Shown here: positions 50,467-60,217 of the stretch, in pieces
Layout of the letters: every line of letters begins with the position of its first letter
Position numbering within the stretch: the first letter of the stretch is position 1
NCBI GenBank assembly: GCA_049322515.1
Contig: JBMOQW010000025.1
Span: forward strand, 62,001-126,000
Direction of reading: 5' to 3'
Origin: Parasulfuritortus sp049322515
Lineage (GTDB): Bacteria; Pseudomonadota; Gammaproteobacteria; Burkholderiales; Thiobacillaceae
DNA: 64,000 nucleotides
Made by a program: the position numbers and the translations under genes
The notes under the pieces: generated by a model
Told to the model about the DNA's origin: nothing
Databases searched by the model: none
What the model saw: only the letters and a program-made list of their open reading frames with translations

Positions 50467-51113
50467 CGCGTCACCGCGCCAGGCACCCCGTCAAGATGCA
50501 GGCGATCGTCCCACCAGCCGCCACCGCTCATGGCCTTGGGACCGAGCGGCCCGTTCCAGCGCAGGGTATAGCGCTGACCCGCGCCGACCGCGGATAGCCG
50601 ATACACGCCGGCCGGCAGCGGACCGGCCTGGATGCGCAATTCGCCTTCCAGGCGCCCCTGCCGGTCTTGTCCAAGGGTGAACCGGTCACCCTGCAATTCG
50701 AGTTCGCCGACCGCGCCGCGCGTCCAGGCGGCGTCGAACAGCGGTGCCAGGACCGCAACCGAGGTTTTCAGCCGGGCGTCGCTGAGCTGGACCCCGCCGG
50801 AGGCGGGCCCCAGACCGGCGCCGAGTATCAGGTCGCCGGCCCGGTTGTCGACCCTGAGCGGCGCGCCGCCGGTCAGCAGCCGGTGCGGCGCAAGCTGCCA
50901 GGACACCCCCCGAAGCAGCAAGGGGGCCTGCTTCGGCACCTGGATCGACAGGCTCGCCGCCGTGCCGCGCCAGATGCTGCCTTCGACCCCGTGCAAGGCC
51001 ACCCGGCCAGCGCTGGCCTTGGCCACACCCCAGGCCATCAAGCCGGCCGGTGCGAACACGGCCAGGGCGACCAGGTAAACGAGCATGGCCACCAGCCAAT
51101 GACGGGATTTCAT
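50463..51113 (-). CDS. gspN: Type II secretion protein GspN
   Basis: The protein has 216 residues with one N-terminal membrane segment (WLVAMLVYLVALAVFAPAGL) and a periplasmic part (VALHGVEGSIWRGTAASL, GGVQLSDARLKTSVAVLA). This matches GspN, an accessory inner-membrane protein. It is the last gene of the operon and overlaps gspM by 4 bases. Confidence 0.88.
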   Translation of the reverse strand: MKSRHWLVAMLVYLVALAVFAPAGLMAWGVAKASAGRVALHGVEGSIWRGTAASLSIQVPKQAPLLLRGVSWQLAPHRLLTGGAPLRVDNRAGDLILGAGLGPASGGVQLSDARLKTSVAVLAPLFDAAWTRGAVGELELQGDRFTLGQDRQGRLEGELRIQAGPLPAGVYRLSAVGAGQRYTLRWNGPLGPKAMSGGGWWDDRLHLDGVPGAVTR

Positions 51114-51577
51114 CGGCCCAGCACCAGTTGTCCTGTCACCTGGCCGTCGGCCAGGGGATCCAGGCGGGCCTCGCGCACGAACAGGTGGGATTCAGCGGCC
51201 AGGCTGGCGAGCCAGGCCTGAATTGCAGCCATGGCGGCACGCTCGACCCGGACCGGATATTCACCTGGTGCCCCGGCTTCGATCTGAACCGCCAGGCCGG
51301 CCGCGCGGGCACTCGCCGCCAGCACCTCGGGCGCCGGCGTCGCCACCGGACTGGCCGCCTGGGCGCGCAGTTCCCCGGCCTGTTTCGCCAGCCGGTCGAT
51401 CTCCGCGGCCTGGCGGTGCAGCTCCGGCAGACGCTTCTCCGCGCGCGCGCCCGCCGTGATCAGGGGCTCAATTGCCCAGACCCACAGGGCGGCCGCGAGC
51501 AGCACGCCGCCCGCGAGGCCGAGGGCGACCCGTTCCCTGGGCGCCCGCGCGGCCCAGGCGTGTTGCAAGGCATTCAT
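51110..51577 (-). CDS. gspM: Type II secretion protein GspM
   Basis: The protein has 155 residues: a short cytoplasmic end, a membrane helix (VALGLAGGVLLAAALWVWAI), a coiled-coil stretch (LPELHRQAAEIDRLAKQAGE) and a ferredoxin-like periplasmic domain. GspM partners with GspL in the inner-membrane platform. It overlaps gspL by ATGA. Confidence 0.88.
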   Translation of the reverse strand: MNALQHAWAARAPRERVALGLAGGVLLAAALWVWAIEPLITAGARAEKRLPELHRQAAEIDRLAKQAGELRAQAASPVATPAPEVLAASARAAGLAVQIEAGAPGEYPVRVERAAMAAIQAWLASLAAESHLFVREARLDPLADGQVTGQLVLGR

Positions 51578-52740
51578 GGCGCCCGCCTTTCGATGATCAG
51601 TTCGTCGATGCCGGCTTGTTCAGACGCCCGCCGCGTCATCGACAGCCCGGCCGCCGCCCAGGCTTCGGGGACCGCCAGGCCGGCTGGCAACAGCAGGGTC
51701 AGGACGCCCGGCCGGTAACGCAGACCCCGCGCGGACTGGCGCGCAGACGCCGGCAAGACCTGCCCGGCCGCGGCCAGCAAGGGCAGCAGGTCATCCTCGG
51801 TGGGCTGCCCGGCACGATGGCTCAATTCAGCGACCTTGCCGCGCATCTGGCGCACCGGATCGATGACCACCTTGACCTCCGGAAATGCCGCTGCGAACGC
51901 CGCCCGTTGCGACTGCGCCAGCCGTTGCGCGGCCCAGGCCTGGATGCCGGCCTGGGCCAGCAAACCAAGCCCGTTCACCGCAACCAGGGCCAGCGCCAAC
52001 CAGGCGACCGGACGCCAGGCCGCGCCGTTCACCGTCCAGCCGGCCCGGCGCGCGAAATCGCCCTGGCGCAGGTCGAGGCCGGCCGCCGTCGGAACCGTGG
52101 CCCATTCGTAAGGCGCCCCGGCCTGGCTCGGCAGGTCGGGCGCCGCCCCCGCGCTCGGCGCGGTCCTGAGCACCAGCGACCGGGCCGCGCTGCGGGCCAG
52201 GGCCAGTTCGATCAAGGCCCGGGCCGGCTCCGGCGCGGCGGGCAGCCCCAGGGCAGCGCCCTCGGGCAGCACCAGGAACGGCGTCGCTTGCCAGACCAGG
52301 ACGCCGGTCTCCGGCTCGGGCGGCACCAAGCTCGACTCGGCCCAGACCCGCTCCGGCGTCCGGCCGGCCTCGGCGAGCCGGCGCAACACCTCGGCGAACC
52401 AGGCCCGATCGACCACCGCGAAGGCCGCCTGGCCGTCGGCACCGACCGGACCGGAAACGGCATGCACCGACTCGGGCGCCTCGGCGAGACGCTCTTCCAG
52501 GGCAAACGCCAGCGCGGCGCCGGTCAGCCGGCGGCCGCCCGGTGGCGCGTAGCGACCCACCGTGACCCGGTCGGCCGCCACCACCGCGTGACAAGGGAGA
52601 TCCTTAGCCAGGGCCTCGGGCACCGCCTCGCCGCGTTCGCGCACCCGGCCCGAGGCATCGACGCGCGCCCATTCCAGGGGCGCGTCGGTCTCGGCGCCCG
52701 CGCCCAGCTTCAGCCACAAGGTGTCCTTGGCATGTTTCAT
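51574..52740 (-). CDS. gspL: Type II secretion protein GspL
   Basis: The protein has 388 residues. A cytoplasmic actin-like domain begins WLKLGAGAETDAPLEWARVD. A membrane helix lies near residue 245 (PVAWLALALVAVNGLGLLAQ), then a periplasmic domain. GspL links the GspE ATPase to the membrane platform. It follows gspK by 13 bases. Confidence 0.9.
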   Translation of the reverse strand: MKHAKDTLWLKLGAGAETDAPLEWARVDASGRVRERGEAVPEALAKDLPCHAVVAADRVTVGRYAPPGGRRLTGAALAFALEERLAEAPESVHAVSGPVGADGQAAFAVVDRAWFAEVLRRLAEAGRTPERVWAESSLVPPEPETGVLVWQATPFLVLPEGAALGLPAAPEPARALIELALARSAARSLVLRTAPSAGAAPDLPSQAGAPYEWATVPTAAGLDLRQGDFARRAGWTVNGAAWRPVAWLALALVAVNGLGLLAQAGIQAWAAQRLAQSQRAAFAAAFPEVKVVIDPVRQMRGKVAELSHRAGQPTEDDLLPLLAAAGQVLPASARQSARGLRYRPGVLTLLLPAGLAVPEAWAAAGLSMTRRASEQAGIDELIIERRAP

Positions 52741-52753
52741 GACAGCGTTTCCA

Positions 52754-53725
52754 TCAAGTTGATCCGGCCCCGGACAGGGCCTGGTTCAGGTCGACCGGGG
52801 CATCGATGACCAGCGGCCCGGCCAAGCCGCGCGCCCGCCAGACCACGGTCGGCAGGCCGCCCCCCCGATGCAGCAGGGCTTCGCCCTCGGCCCGGGTCCC
52901 GCCCAGGCGGACCGCCAGGCGGACCAGATAATACTGGCTGGCGACCGTCAGGCGCTTGGCATCGACGGAGATGCCGGCCGGCAGGGCGCGGCGAAAATCG
53001 TCCAGGCTGGTGAACGGGGTCTCCACGCGCCGTGTCGCCAGGGCCTCGATCAGACCCGGCTCGACCTCGGGCAGCAGCGCCGTGAGCAACTCCGGGGAGG
53101 CCGTATTGACGTTCACCGGGGTCGGCTCGGGCAGCACCGTCACCTGGGGGCGCAGGCGCTCGATCACGGCCGGCTCGAATCCGCGCACCCGGTACAGCTC
53201 GGCCAGGTGGCGCAGCGGCCGGTTGGCGGCTCGGCCAGGTGGCTCCAGCCCGGCATACCACGCATCCTCGGCGCCGCCCTCGCGCGGCACGCGGTCGGCA
53301 TCGACCCAGTCGGCGAGGCTGTCGGCCAGCCCGGCCTCGAGGCCCAGTCCGATCAGCAGGCGGGCGAAGGCAGCGCGCTCGGCCTCGCCGTCGGCGCCCG
53401 GCCGGGCCAGGTTGTTCAGGTTGAACAGGCCATGCTGGTCCTGCATCACCCCGCTCAGCAGGCCGCCCTCGGCCGGATAGTCGCGAATGCCGCGCGCCCA
53501 GAATTCGCCAGGGTGGTCATACGCGCCGCGCTTCTGGTCCTCGCGCAGGATGTCGCGCGCCCATTCGACGCCAGCCTGCCAAACCTGCCAGGCCTGGGCC
53601 GACTCGGCCCGACGCTCGGCCAGCCCGAGACGCACCAGGTTGGAATGGGCGAGGCCGACCGCCAGCACGGTGACCAGGGCCACCACCAGCAGCACCGCGA
53701 GGAGCGCCACGCCGCGCTGGTTCAT
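52754..53725 (-). CDS. gspK: Type II secretion minor pseudopilin GspK
   Basis: The protein has 323 residues. The N-terminus MNQRGVALLAVLLVVALVTV is a prepilin leader with the RG cleavage context and no Glu at position 5, as usual for GspK. The mature part has QDQHGLFNLNNLARPG and VNVNTASPELLTALLPEVEP. GspK caps the pseudopilus tip. It overlaps gspJ by ATGA. Confidence 0.93.
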   Translation of the reverse strand: MNQRGVALLAVLLVVALVTVLAVGLAHSNLVRLGLAERRAESAQAWQVWQAGVEWARDILREDQKRGAYDHPGEFWARGIRDYPAEGGLLSGVMQDQHGLFNLNNLARPGADGEAERAAFARLLIGLGLEAGLADSLADWVDADRVPREGGAEDAWYAGLEPPGRAANRPLRHLAELYRVRGFEPAVIERLRPQVTVLPEPTPVNVNTASPELLTALLPEVEPGLIEALATRRVETPFTSLDDFRRALPAGISVDAKRLTVASQYYLVRLAVRLGGTRAEGEALLHRGGGLPTVVWRARGLAGPLVIDAPVDLNQALSGAGST

Positions 53726-54291
53726 GGCAAGGCCACCACACGGGTCAGTTCGGCCCCGTCGGCCAGCACCAGGCGATACTCGACCGCGCGCGGCAGGCCG
53801 GTGGTGCCTTCCGCCTGCCAGGTCGGACGCCAGGCCCCGGCCCCATCGCGAAACCGGAAGCGCAGTTCCCGCACCTCGGCGTCGAGCAGGACCTGGGCCA
53901 GGGGCTCGGTCGTGAGCAGCGTGTCGTCGGGGTAGCGCAGGCGCTCCAGGCGTCCGTCCTGGCTCCGGTAGCCGATCACCGCCAGGCCGGCCTCGGCCGC
54001 TTCGGCCAGGTTCGAGCCGGCCCGCACGAAGCGGATTTCGCCGGTCCGCCCGGTGTCGCCGCCCTCGCCGCGCAGGGCCAGTTCGCCGGGCAGGTCCCGG
54101 GCGAACACCAGGTCGCGCTCGATCGTGTCGAGCGCCCGGGCCAGCCGGGCGAAGCTGCGCCCGGTCTCGTCCAGATGCCGCTCGGCGTCGGTCATCGCCG
54201 CCACGGTGCGATAGGACAACACCGACAGCACGGCAAGGATGAACATCGCCACCAGCATCTCGACCAGGGTCAAGCCGCGCTGTCGGTTCAT
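53722..54291 (-). CDS. gspJ: Type II secretion minor pseudopilin GspJ
   Basis: The protein has 189 residues with prepilin leader MNRQRGLTLVEMLVAMFILA and YRTVAAMTDAERHL. The later region SNLAEAAEAGLAVIGYRSQD with RLRYPD is typical of GspJ. It overlaps gspI and gspK by ATGA. Confidence 0.93.
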   Translation of the reverse strand: MNRQRGLTLVEMLVAMFILAVLSVLSYRTVAAMTDAERHLDETGRSFARLARALDTIERDLVFARDLPGELALRGEGGDTGRTGEIRFVRAGSNLAEAAEAGLAVIGYRSQDGRLERLRYPDDTLLTTEPLAQVLLDAEVRELRFRFRDGAGAWRPTWQAEGTTGLPRAVEYRLVLADGAELTRVVALP

Positions 54292-54650
54292 CGCCGCACC
54301 AGGTAGGCGGTCAGTTGCGCCAGGGCGTAGTCCGGCGCCTCGGGCCGGGCCACGGCGACCCGCACCAGGCGAAAGCGCGGATTCGGCGTGGCACTGATCT
54401 CCTCGCGCCAGCGCAGTTCCACGCCGGCCTGGACGGCCCGGCCCTCGCGCGTGCCCAGCTCGGGCGGCAGCGGATCGCTCTGTCGTTCGGCCACCCGGTT
54501 CTTGGCCAGCCAGAGGGCCAGGGTGCGTTCCCGCGCCGCGGCCTCGCCGTCGGTGGCCACGCCGACGGCCTTGCCGGCGGCGGTCAGGGCGACGGCGGCC
54601 ACGAACAAGGCGACCAGCACCTCCAGCAGGGTGAAACCGGCCGCTCTCAC
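54288..54650 (-). CDS. gspI: Type II secretion minor pseudopilin GspI
   Basis: The protein has 120 residues from a GTG at 54650 that overlaps the gspH stop (GTGA). The start gives a short prepilin leader: AAGFTLLEVLVALFVAAVAL. WLAKNRVAERQSDPL corresponds to the conserved GspI W-A-NR block. Longer in-frame starts inside gspH would misplace the leader. Confidence 0.92.
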   Translation of the reverse strand: MRAAGFTLLEVLVALFVAAVALTAAGKAVGVATDGEAAARERTLALWLAKNRVAERQSDPLPPELGTREGRAVQAGVELRWREEISATPNPRFRLVRVAVARPEAPDYALAQLTAYLVRR

Positions 54651-55114
54651 AGGGCGGCCCCCGGGGACGGCTGGCGGATCACGCGGGCTTCGCCGAGCGG
54701 CGACAGGCTGATCTGCATTTCGCTCGACTCGCCGCGCAAGCGCCATTGCCGGGGCACGATGTCGGCATCCGGGGCAAAGCGCGCCTCGCCCCGATCGGCC
54801 AGGCGCAAGGGCGGCTCGAAACGGCGCGGCGCGTAGACGTCGTCGCCGGTCAGCGGCGACCAGGCGCCGGTCTCGTCCCGGCGCAGGAATTCATAGCCGT
54901 CCGGGGTCCAGCGCACGGCCAGCACCTGGCCGGTCAGCTCCGCCTCCTGGACCAGGCGTTCGGCCAGCCGGGCCAGGCGCCAGGCCTCGGCCTCGGCGGC
55001 ACGGTCCGGGTCCGGTCGCAGCAGGCTGGTGGCGAGTCCGGCCAGGGTGCCGACGATGGCCAGCACCACCAGCACCTCGATCAGGGTGAAACCGCGGGGT
55101 CTCAGAGCGACCAA
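54647..55114 (-). CDS. gspH: Type II secretion minor pseudopilin GspH
   Basis: The protein has 155 residues with prepilin leader RPRGFTLIEVLVVLAIVGTL. The mature region (LRLADRGEARFAPDADIVPR, SLSPLGEARVI) fits the GspH/FimT type. It overlaps gspG by 13 bases. Confidence 0.92.
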   Translation of the reverse strand: MVALRPRGFTLIEVLVVLAIVGTLAGLATSLLRPDPDRAAEAEAWRLARLAERLVQEAELTGQVLAVRWTPDGYEFLRRDETGAWSPLTGDDVYAPRRFEPPLRLADRGEARFAPDADIVPRQWRLRGESSEMQISLSPLGEARVIRQPSPGAAL

Positions 55115-55527
55115 GAGCCGACTTCCGCGTCGACACCCTCGCCGCCCGGCAAGCCGTCGGCGCCCAGGCTGAACACGTCGATCTCGCCGTGCACGCCCGG
55201 GTTGAGGAATTGATAGGGATTGCCCCAGGGATCGTTGGGCAGCCGCTCGAGGTAACCGCCCGGCTTCCAGTTCTTGGGCTGCGGCTCGCCGGCCGGCCGC
55301 TCGACCAGTGCCGCCAGGCCCTGCTCGGTACTCGGGTAGCGCTGGTTGTCCAGGCGGTAGAGCTTGAGCGCCTGCATCAGGCTGGAGATGTCCTGGCGCG
55401 CGGCGGTGACCCGGGCCTCGTCCGGGCGGCCCATCACCTTGGGCACGATGAGCGCGGCCAGCACGCCCAGGATGACCACCACCACCATGATCTCGATCAG
55501 GGTGAAGCCGTGTTGTCGTGTCTGCAT
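55102..55527 (-). CDS. gspG: Type II secretion major pseudopilin GspG
   Basis: The protein has 141 residues. The leader QHGFTLIEIMVVVVILGVLA and the core LYRLDNQRYPSTEQGLAALV, then LPNDPWGNPYQFLNPG, are the most conserved GspG features, including the calcium-site region near EIDVFSLGADG. It is the main subunit of the periplasmic pseudopilus. It follows gspF by 10 bases. Confidence 0.97.
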   Translation of the reverse strand: MQTRQHGFTLIEIMVVVVILGVLAALIVPKVMGRPDEARVTAARQDISSLMQALKLYRLDNQRYPSTEQGLAALVERPAGEPQPKNWKPGGYLERLPNDPWGNPYQFLNPGVHGEIDVFSLGADGLPGGEGVDAEVGSWSL

Positions 55528-55537
55528 CGGAAAGTCC

Positions 55538-56737
55538 TCAACGGATGATTTGGTTCATTTCGAAAATCGGCATCAGGATGGCCAGCACGATGGCCAGCAC
55601 CATCACCCCCATGCCCAGGATCAGCAACGGTTCCAGCAAGGTGGTGAGGCGGGTCAACCGGCGGCCGAGTTCCTCGCCCTGCTGGCGGGCCGCCTTGTCG
55701 AGCAGCTCGGGCAGCCGGCCACTCGCCTCGCCGCTGGCGATGAGCCGGGTCAGCACCGGCGAGAAGCCGCCCTGGGCCAGGGCCCGCGACAGGCTCACAC
55801 CCTCGCGCACGCGCGTCGCCGCCTCGGTCGCCTGGGCGCGCAGGAGATCGTTGCCGAGCACCCCGGCGGCCGCGTTGAGCGCGGTCAACAACGGCACCCC
55901 GGCGCCGACCAGGATCGCCAGGGTATCGGCGAAGCGGGCCGTGTCGGTGGTGCGCAGCAGGCGGCCGAGCACCGGCAGACGCAACCACAGGGCATGGGCG
56001 CGCAGCCGGAGGGCCGGCTGGCGCAGCGCCCGGCGACCGGCCCAGACCGCCACGGCCAGGCCGCCGAGCAGGAACGGCCAGGTGACCCGCAAGGCCTCGC
56101 TCAGCCCGATCAGAATCCGGGTCGGCCAGGGCAGCACCGCCTTGCCCTGGGCGAACACCTGGAGTACCTGCGGCGTGACATAGGTCAACAGCCCGATCAG
56201 CATGAGCAGGGCGACCCCGCTGACGATGACCGGATAGGCCATGGCCGCCAGCCATTTCTGGCGCAGCGCCTCGCGGCCCTCCAACCAGCCGGCCAGGCGG
56301 TCCATGACCCGGGCCAGGGCGCCGGCATGCTCGCCGGCCTCGACGATGGCCCGGTACAGCCCGTCGAACGTCTTCGGATGCGCGGCCAGGGCCCGGCCCA
56401 GGCTCTGGCCGCCGCGCACCTCGGCGCGCACGGCGGTGAGGATCTGCTTCAGGCCGGCCTCCTCGGACTGGTCGATGAGCAGGCCGAGCGCGTCTTCCAC
56501 GGTCAGGCCGGCTTCCAGCAGCACCGCGAACTGGCGCGTCATCAGGGCCAGCGAAGCCGCCGCGATGCGGGTCGCGGGACGTCCGGCGGCGGCTTCCTCG
56601 CGCGCCGACTCCAGGGTTTCCGGGCTCAGGCCCTGGGCGCGCAACTGGGCCCGCGCCTGGCGCGGGCCGTCCGCCTCCAGCACGCCCTTGCACCGGCGGC
56701 CACGCGCGTCCAGGGCGGTGTAGCGGTAGACGGCCAT
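55538..56737 (-). CDS. gspF: Type II secretion inner-membrane protein GspF
   Basis: The protein has 399 residues starting MAVYRYTALDARGRRCKGVL. Two GspF domains with LTRQFAVLLEAGLTVEDAL-type motifs and three membrane helices are visible (VSGVALLMLIGLLTYVTPQ, ILGMGVMVLAIVLAILMPIF). It is the platform core that contacts the GspE ATPase. The start overlaps the gspE stop (ATGA). Confidence 0.96.
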   Translation of the reverse strand: MAVYRYTALDARGRRCKGVLEADGPRQARAQLRAQGLSPETLESAREEAAAGRPATRIAAASLALMTRQFAVLLEAGLTVEDALGLLIDQSEEAGLKQILTAVRAEVRGGQSLGRALAAHPKTFDGLYRAIVEAGEHAGALARVMDRLAGWLEGREALRQKWLAAMAYPVIVSGVALLMLIGLLTYVTPQVLQVFAQGKAVLPWPTRILIGLSEALRVTWPFLLGGLAVAVWAGRRALRQPALRLRAHALWLRLPVLGRLLRTTDTARFADTLAILVGAGVPLLTALNAAAGVLGNDLLRAQATEAATRVREGVSLSRALAQGGFSPVLTRLIASGEASGRLPELLDKAARQQGEELGRRLTRLTTLLEPLLILGMGVMVLAIVLAILMPIFEMNQIIR

Positions 56738-58218
56738 CAGTCGCGCGTCGCGCTCAGCACTTCTTCCACGCTGGTGACGCCGGCAGCCACCCAGCGGCCA
56801 CCATCCTCGCGCAGGGAGCGCATGCCTTGGGCGCGGGCCCGCTCGCGCAGGGCCTGGTCGGAAACGCCGTCGTGGACCCCGGCACGCAGACCGTCGTCGA
56901 GGATCAGCAATTCGTGGATGCCGGTGCGGCCGCGATAGCCGCTCTGGCCACACTCGGGACAGCCCTCGGCGTGCCAGGAAGTGCGCGCCGACTCGGGCAG
57001 GCCGAGGGCAAGCCGCGCCGCGTCGGGCAACGGCCGCTCGACCCGGCAATGCGGGCAGACCTTGCGCACCAGGCGCTGGGCCAGCACGCCGACCAGGGCC
57101 GAGGCCAGCAGGTAGGGCTCGACCCCCATGTCGACCAGGCGGGTGACCGCGCTGGCGGCGTCGTTGGTGTGCAGGGTGGCCAGCACCAGATGCCCGGTGA
57201 GCGAGGCCTGCACGGCGATGCGCGCGGTCTCCAGGTCGCGGATCTCGCCGATCATCACCACGTCCGGGTCCTGCCGGAGGATGGCGCGCAGGGCGCGGGC
57301 GAAATCCATGTCGATCTTGCCATTCACCTGGGTCTGGGCGATGCCGTCCAGGTCGTACTCGATCGGGTCCTCGACGGTCATGATGTTGCGGCTGGCCGCG
57401 TCCAGGCGCTTGAGCAGCGCGTACAGCGTGGTGGTCTTGCCGCTGCCGGTCGGACCGGTGACCAGGAGGATGCCGTGCGGCCGATGCACCAGGGCATCGA
57501 GCTGGCCGAGGATGTCGGCATCCATGCCCAGCGCGGCGAGGTCGAGCCGGCCGGCCTGCTTGTCGAGCAGGCGCAGCACCACGCGTTCGCCATGCGCCGC
57601 CGGCAAGGTCGAGACCCGCACGTCCATCGGCCGCCCCGCCACCCGCAGCATGATGCGGCCGTCCTGGGGCAGGCGCTTCTCGGCGATGTCGAGCGCGGCC
57701 ATGATCTTGATGCGCGACACCACGGCCGGTTGCAGGGCGCGGTTCAGGGTGAGCACGTCCTTGAGCCGGCCATCGATGCGGAAGCGGGTCACGGCGCGGG
57801 TCTCGTAGGGTTCCAGGTGGATGTCGGAAGCACCCTCGCGCACCGCCTGGGTCAACACGGCGTTGATCAGCCGGATCACCGGGGCATCGTCCTCGCTCTC
57901 CAGCAGGTCTTCCACCTTGGGCAGGTCCTGGGCCAGCGCCGCCAGGTCCTCGTCCTGGGTCAGGTCGTCGGCCAGCTGGGCAGCCTCGTCGCCATCCCGC
58001 GAGTAGGCACGCGCCAGGGTCTGCGCGAATGGCTCGGCCTCGACCACGGTCAGGCGCAGCTCGCGGCCCAGCACCCGGCGCGCCTCGGCCAGCGCGGCGA
58101 GGTCGAAATCGGTGCGCGCCAGCAGCTCGGCACGGCCATCGGCGTCGAGCCCGCGCAACACCAGGCCGTGCTGGCGGGCAAAGGCGTAGGGCAGCGCGCG
58201 CGGTTCGCCCGGGGTCAT
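56737..58218 (-). CDS. gspE: Type II secretion ATPase GspE
   Basis: The protein has 493 residues. Walker A is TGPTGSGKTTTLYALL, followed by the Asp box TVEDPIEYDLDGIAQTQVN, Walker B MIGEIRDLETA and the His box HTNDAASAVTRLVDMG. A tetracysteine metal motif (CPHC near residue 385, CPEC about 30 residues later) is present. It powers pseudopilus growth. It overlaps gspD and gspF. Confidence 0.97.
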   Translation of the reverse strand: MTPGEPRALPYAFARQHGLVLRGLDADGRAELLARTDFDLAALAEARRVLGRELRLTVVEAEPFAQTLARAYSRDGDEAAQLADDLTQDEDLAALAQDLPKVEDLLESEDDAPVIRLINAVLTQAVREGASDIHLEPYETRAVTRFRIDGRLKDVLTLNRALQPAVVSRIKIMAALDIAEKRLPQDGRIMLRVAGRPMDVRVSTLPAAHGERVVLRLLDKQAGRLDLAALGMDADILGQLDALVHRPHGILLVTGPTGSGKTTTLYALLKRLDAASRNIMTVEDPIEYDLDGIAQTQVNGKIDMDFARALRAILRQDPDVVMIGEIRDLETARIAVQASLTGHLVLATLHTNDAASAVTRLVDMGVEPYLLASALVGVLAQRLVRKVCPHCRVERPLPDAARLALGLPESARTSWHAEGCPECGQSGYRGRTGIHELLILDDGLRAGVHDGVSDQALRERARAQGMRSLREDGGRWVAAGVTSVEEVLSATRD

Positions 58219-60215
58219 GGCGCGGCCGGGGTGTCCAGCTTGAGGTCCGGCGTCAGCCAGAGCGGACGTTCGCCGGGCGGCAATTCGACGGCCATGCCGG
58301 CCCGGTCGGTGCCTTCGCCGAATCGGCCGCGCACGTAGTCGTAGCGCGCGTTGGACAGCGCCTCCAGGCTCTTGCCGTCGCGCACCACGGTGGGCCGCAG
58401 GAACACGAACAGGTTGGTCTTCACCTGCTTGCGGCTGTCGGAACGGAACAGGCGGCCAAGACCGGGAATGTCGCCCAGCACCGGCACCTTGTCCTGGCCG
58501 TCCTCGAAGCGGTCTTCCATCAGGCCGCCAAGGACCACCACCTTGCCATCGTCGATCACGACCGAGGTATCGATGGAGCGCTTGTCGGTGATCAGGCTGG
58601 CGATGTCGGCGGCCTCGCGCACGCTCGACACTTCCTGGTACAGCTTCATGCGGATGCTGCCGTTCTCGGAAATCTGCGGCTTCACCTTGAGGGTGAGGCC
58701 GACGTCCTTGCGCTCGATGGTCTGGAATGGCGAAGTACTGCTGGTGGTGCTGCTCACCGTGTACTGGCCGGTTACGAAGGGCACGTTCTGGCCAATGACG
58801 ATCTTGGCTTCCTCGTTATCCAGGGTGAGCAGGTTGGGGGCCGACAGGATGTTGGCGCCGACCCGCGCTTCCAGGGCGCGGGCGAGCAGACCCAGGTTGA
58901 GGATCTCGACGTCCTCGCCGCCGATCGGCAGGGTCACGGTGCCGTCCATGACGCCGATGTTGATGCCACGCCCGACCCCGGCCAGGTTCTGGCTGGCGGC
59001 CAGGATATTGGAACCGTCCTTGCCAAAGTTGGTGCCGCCGATCACCTGGGTCGAGTCCTTGCCGGCACCGGACAGGAATTGCCATTGCACGCCCAGTTCG
59101 GCGGCCTTCTCGGCCGACATCTCGACGATCAGCGCCTCGACGAAGACCTGGGCCGGCCGCGTGTCGAGCTTTTCGATCACCTGGGCGTACTGCGCCTGGA
59201 GCACCGCTGGACCGACCAGGATGATGGCGTTGGCCGCCGCGTCGGCCAGGAACTGGATGCCGCCGACGCTGGCCGGGGTGCTGCCGACGCTGCTCGTGAC
59301 CGTGGTCTGCGGGGTCGAGCTGACCGCGGCCGGGGTTGCCGTGGCGGCCGCCGCGTCGGCACTCAACATGCCGCGCAGGGTCTGGGCCAGCTTGGTGGCG
59401 TCGGCATTGCGCAGGTAGACCACCTTGGGCTGCGCGGTCTGGCTGTCCGGGCTATCCAGCTCGGCCACCATCTGGCGCACCCGCTCCAGCCGGGACGGAT
59501 TGTCGCTGCGCACCAGCAGTGTATTGCTGCGGCTGTCGGCGGCCAGGTAGAGCTTCTGCGAGGCGGCCTCGTCCTTGGCTTCGCCGAGCACCTTCTGCAA
59601 CAACGCGGCCACTTCGGTCGCCACCGCGTGGCGCAGCTTGATCACTTCGGCATCGCGCCCGGCCGGCTGATCCATGGCCTCGATCAGCTTGTTGATGCGG
59701 CGCAGATTCTCGGCGTAGTCGGTCATCACCAACAGGTTGCCGCCCGGCAGCACCGAAATCACGTTGTTCGGCGAGATGAGCGGGCGCAGCACCGGCAGCA
59801 TCTGCGCCGCATCGGAAAACTGGAGCGGATAGACCTGGGTGACCAGGCTGTCGCCGCCGGCAGCCATCTTCTTGCCCGAGGTGGCCATGTAGTTCTGCTT
59901 GGCCTCGGACTCGGGAATGATCTTCCAGGCCCCCCGGCCCTGCACCACCACGAAGCCCTGGGTGCGCAAGGCCGACTGGAATACGTCGAACACCTGCGCC
60001 TTGGGCACCGGCCGGCTCGAGACGATGTTCACCGTGCCCTTGATGCGCGGGTCGAGAATGAAATTGCGTCCGGTGATGAAGCCGACCGCCTTGGCCACGG
60101 CGGCAATGTCGGTATTGACGAAATCGAGCGACACCCGCTCATCGGCGCGTGCCACGCCGGCGGCCAGACAGAGCGCCAGCACGGCGGCCTTGATGATTGA
60201 TCCAGTCATCCTCAT
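58215..60215 (-). CDS. gspD: Type II secretion secretin GspD
   Basis: The protein has 666 residues with signal peptide TGSIIKAAVLALCLAAGVARA-like at the N-terminus. N0-N3 domains follow (LDFVNTDIAAVAKAVGFITG, NFILDPRIKGTVNIVSSRPV, VYLRNADATKLAQTLRGML), then the secretin beta-barrel region ending VVLGGLMEDRFEDGQDKVPV and LFVFLRPTVVRDG. It forms the outer-membrane gate. The start may be 60215 or ATG 60209, which has better-spaced AGGA. Confidence 0.96.
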   Translation of the reverse strand: MRMTGSIIKAAVLALCLAAGVARADERVSLDFVNTDIAAVAKAVGFITGRNFILDPRIKGTVNIVSSRPVPKAQVFDVFQSALRTQGFVVVQGRGAWKIIPESEAKQNYMATSGKKMAAGGDSLVTQVYPLQFSDAAQMLPVLRPLISPNNVISVLPGGNLLVMTDYAENLRRINKLIEAMDQPAGRDAEVIKLRHAVATEVAALLQKVLGEAKDEAASQKLYLAADSRSNTLLVRSDNPSRLERVRQMVAELDSPDSQTAQPKVVYLRNADATKLAQTLRGMLSADAAAATATPAAVSSTPQTTVTSSVGSTPASVGGIQFLADAAANAIILVGPAVLQAQYAQVIEKLDTRPAQVFVEALIVEMSAEKAAELGVQWQFLSGAGKDSTQVIGGTNFGKDGSNILAASQNLAGVGRGINIGVMDGTVTLPIGGEDVEILNLGLLARALEARVGANILSAPNLLTLDNEEAKIVIGQNVPFVTGQYTVSSTTSSTSPFQTIERKDVGLTLKVKPQISENGSIRMKLYQEVSSVREAADIASLITDKRSIDTSVVIDDGKVVVLGGLMEDRFEDGQDKVPVLGDIPGLGRLFRSDSRKQVKTNLFVFLRPTVVRDGKSLEALSNARYDYVRGRFGEGTDRAGMAVELPPGERPLWLTPDLKLDTPAAP

Positions 60216-60217
60216 TC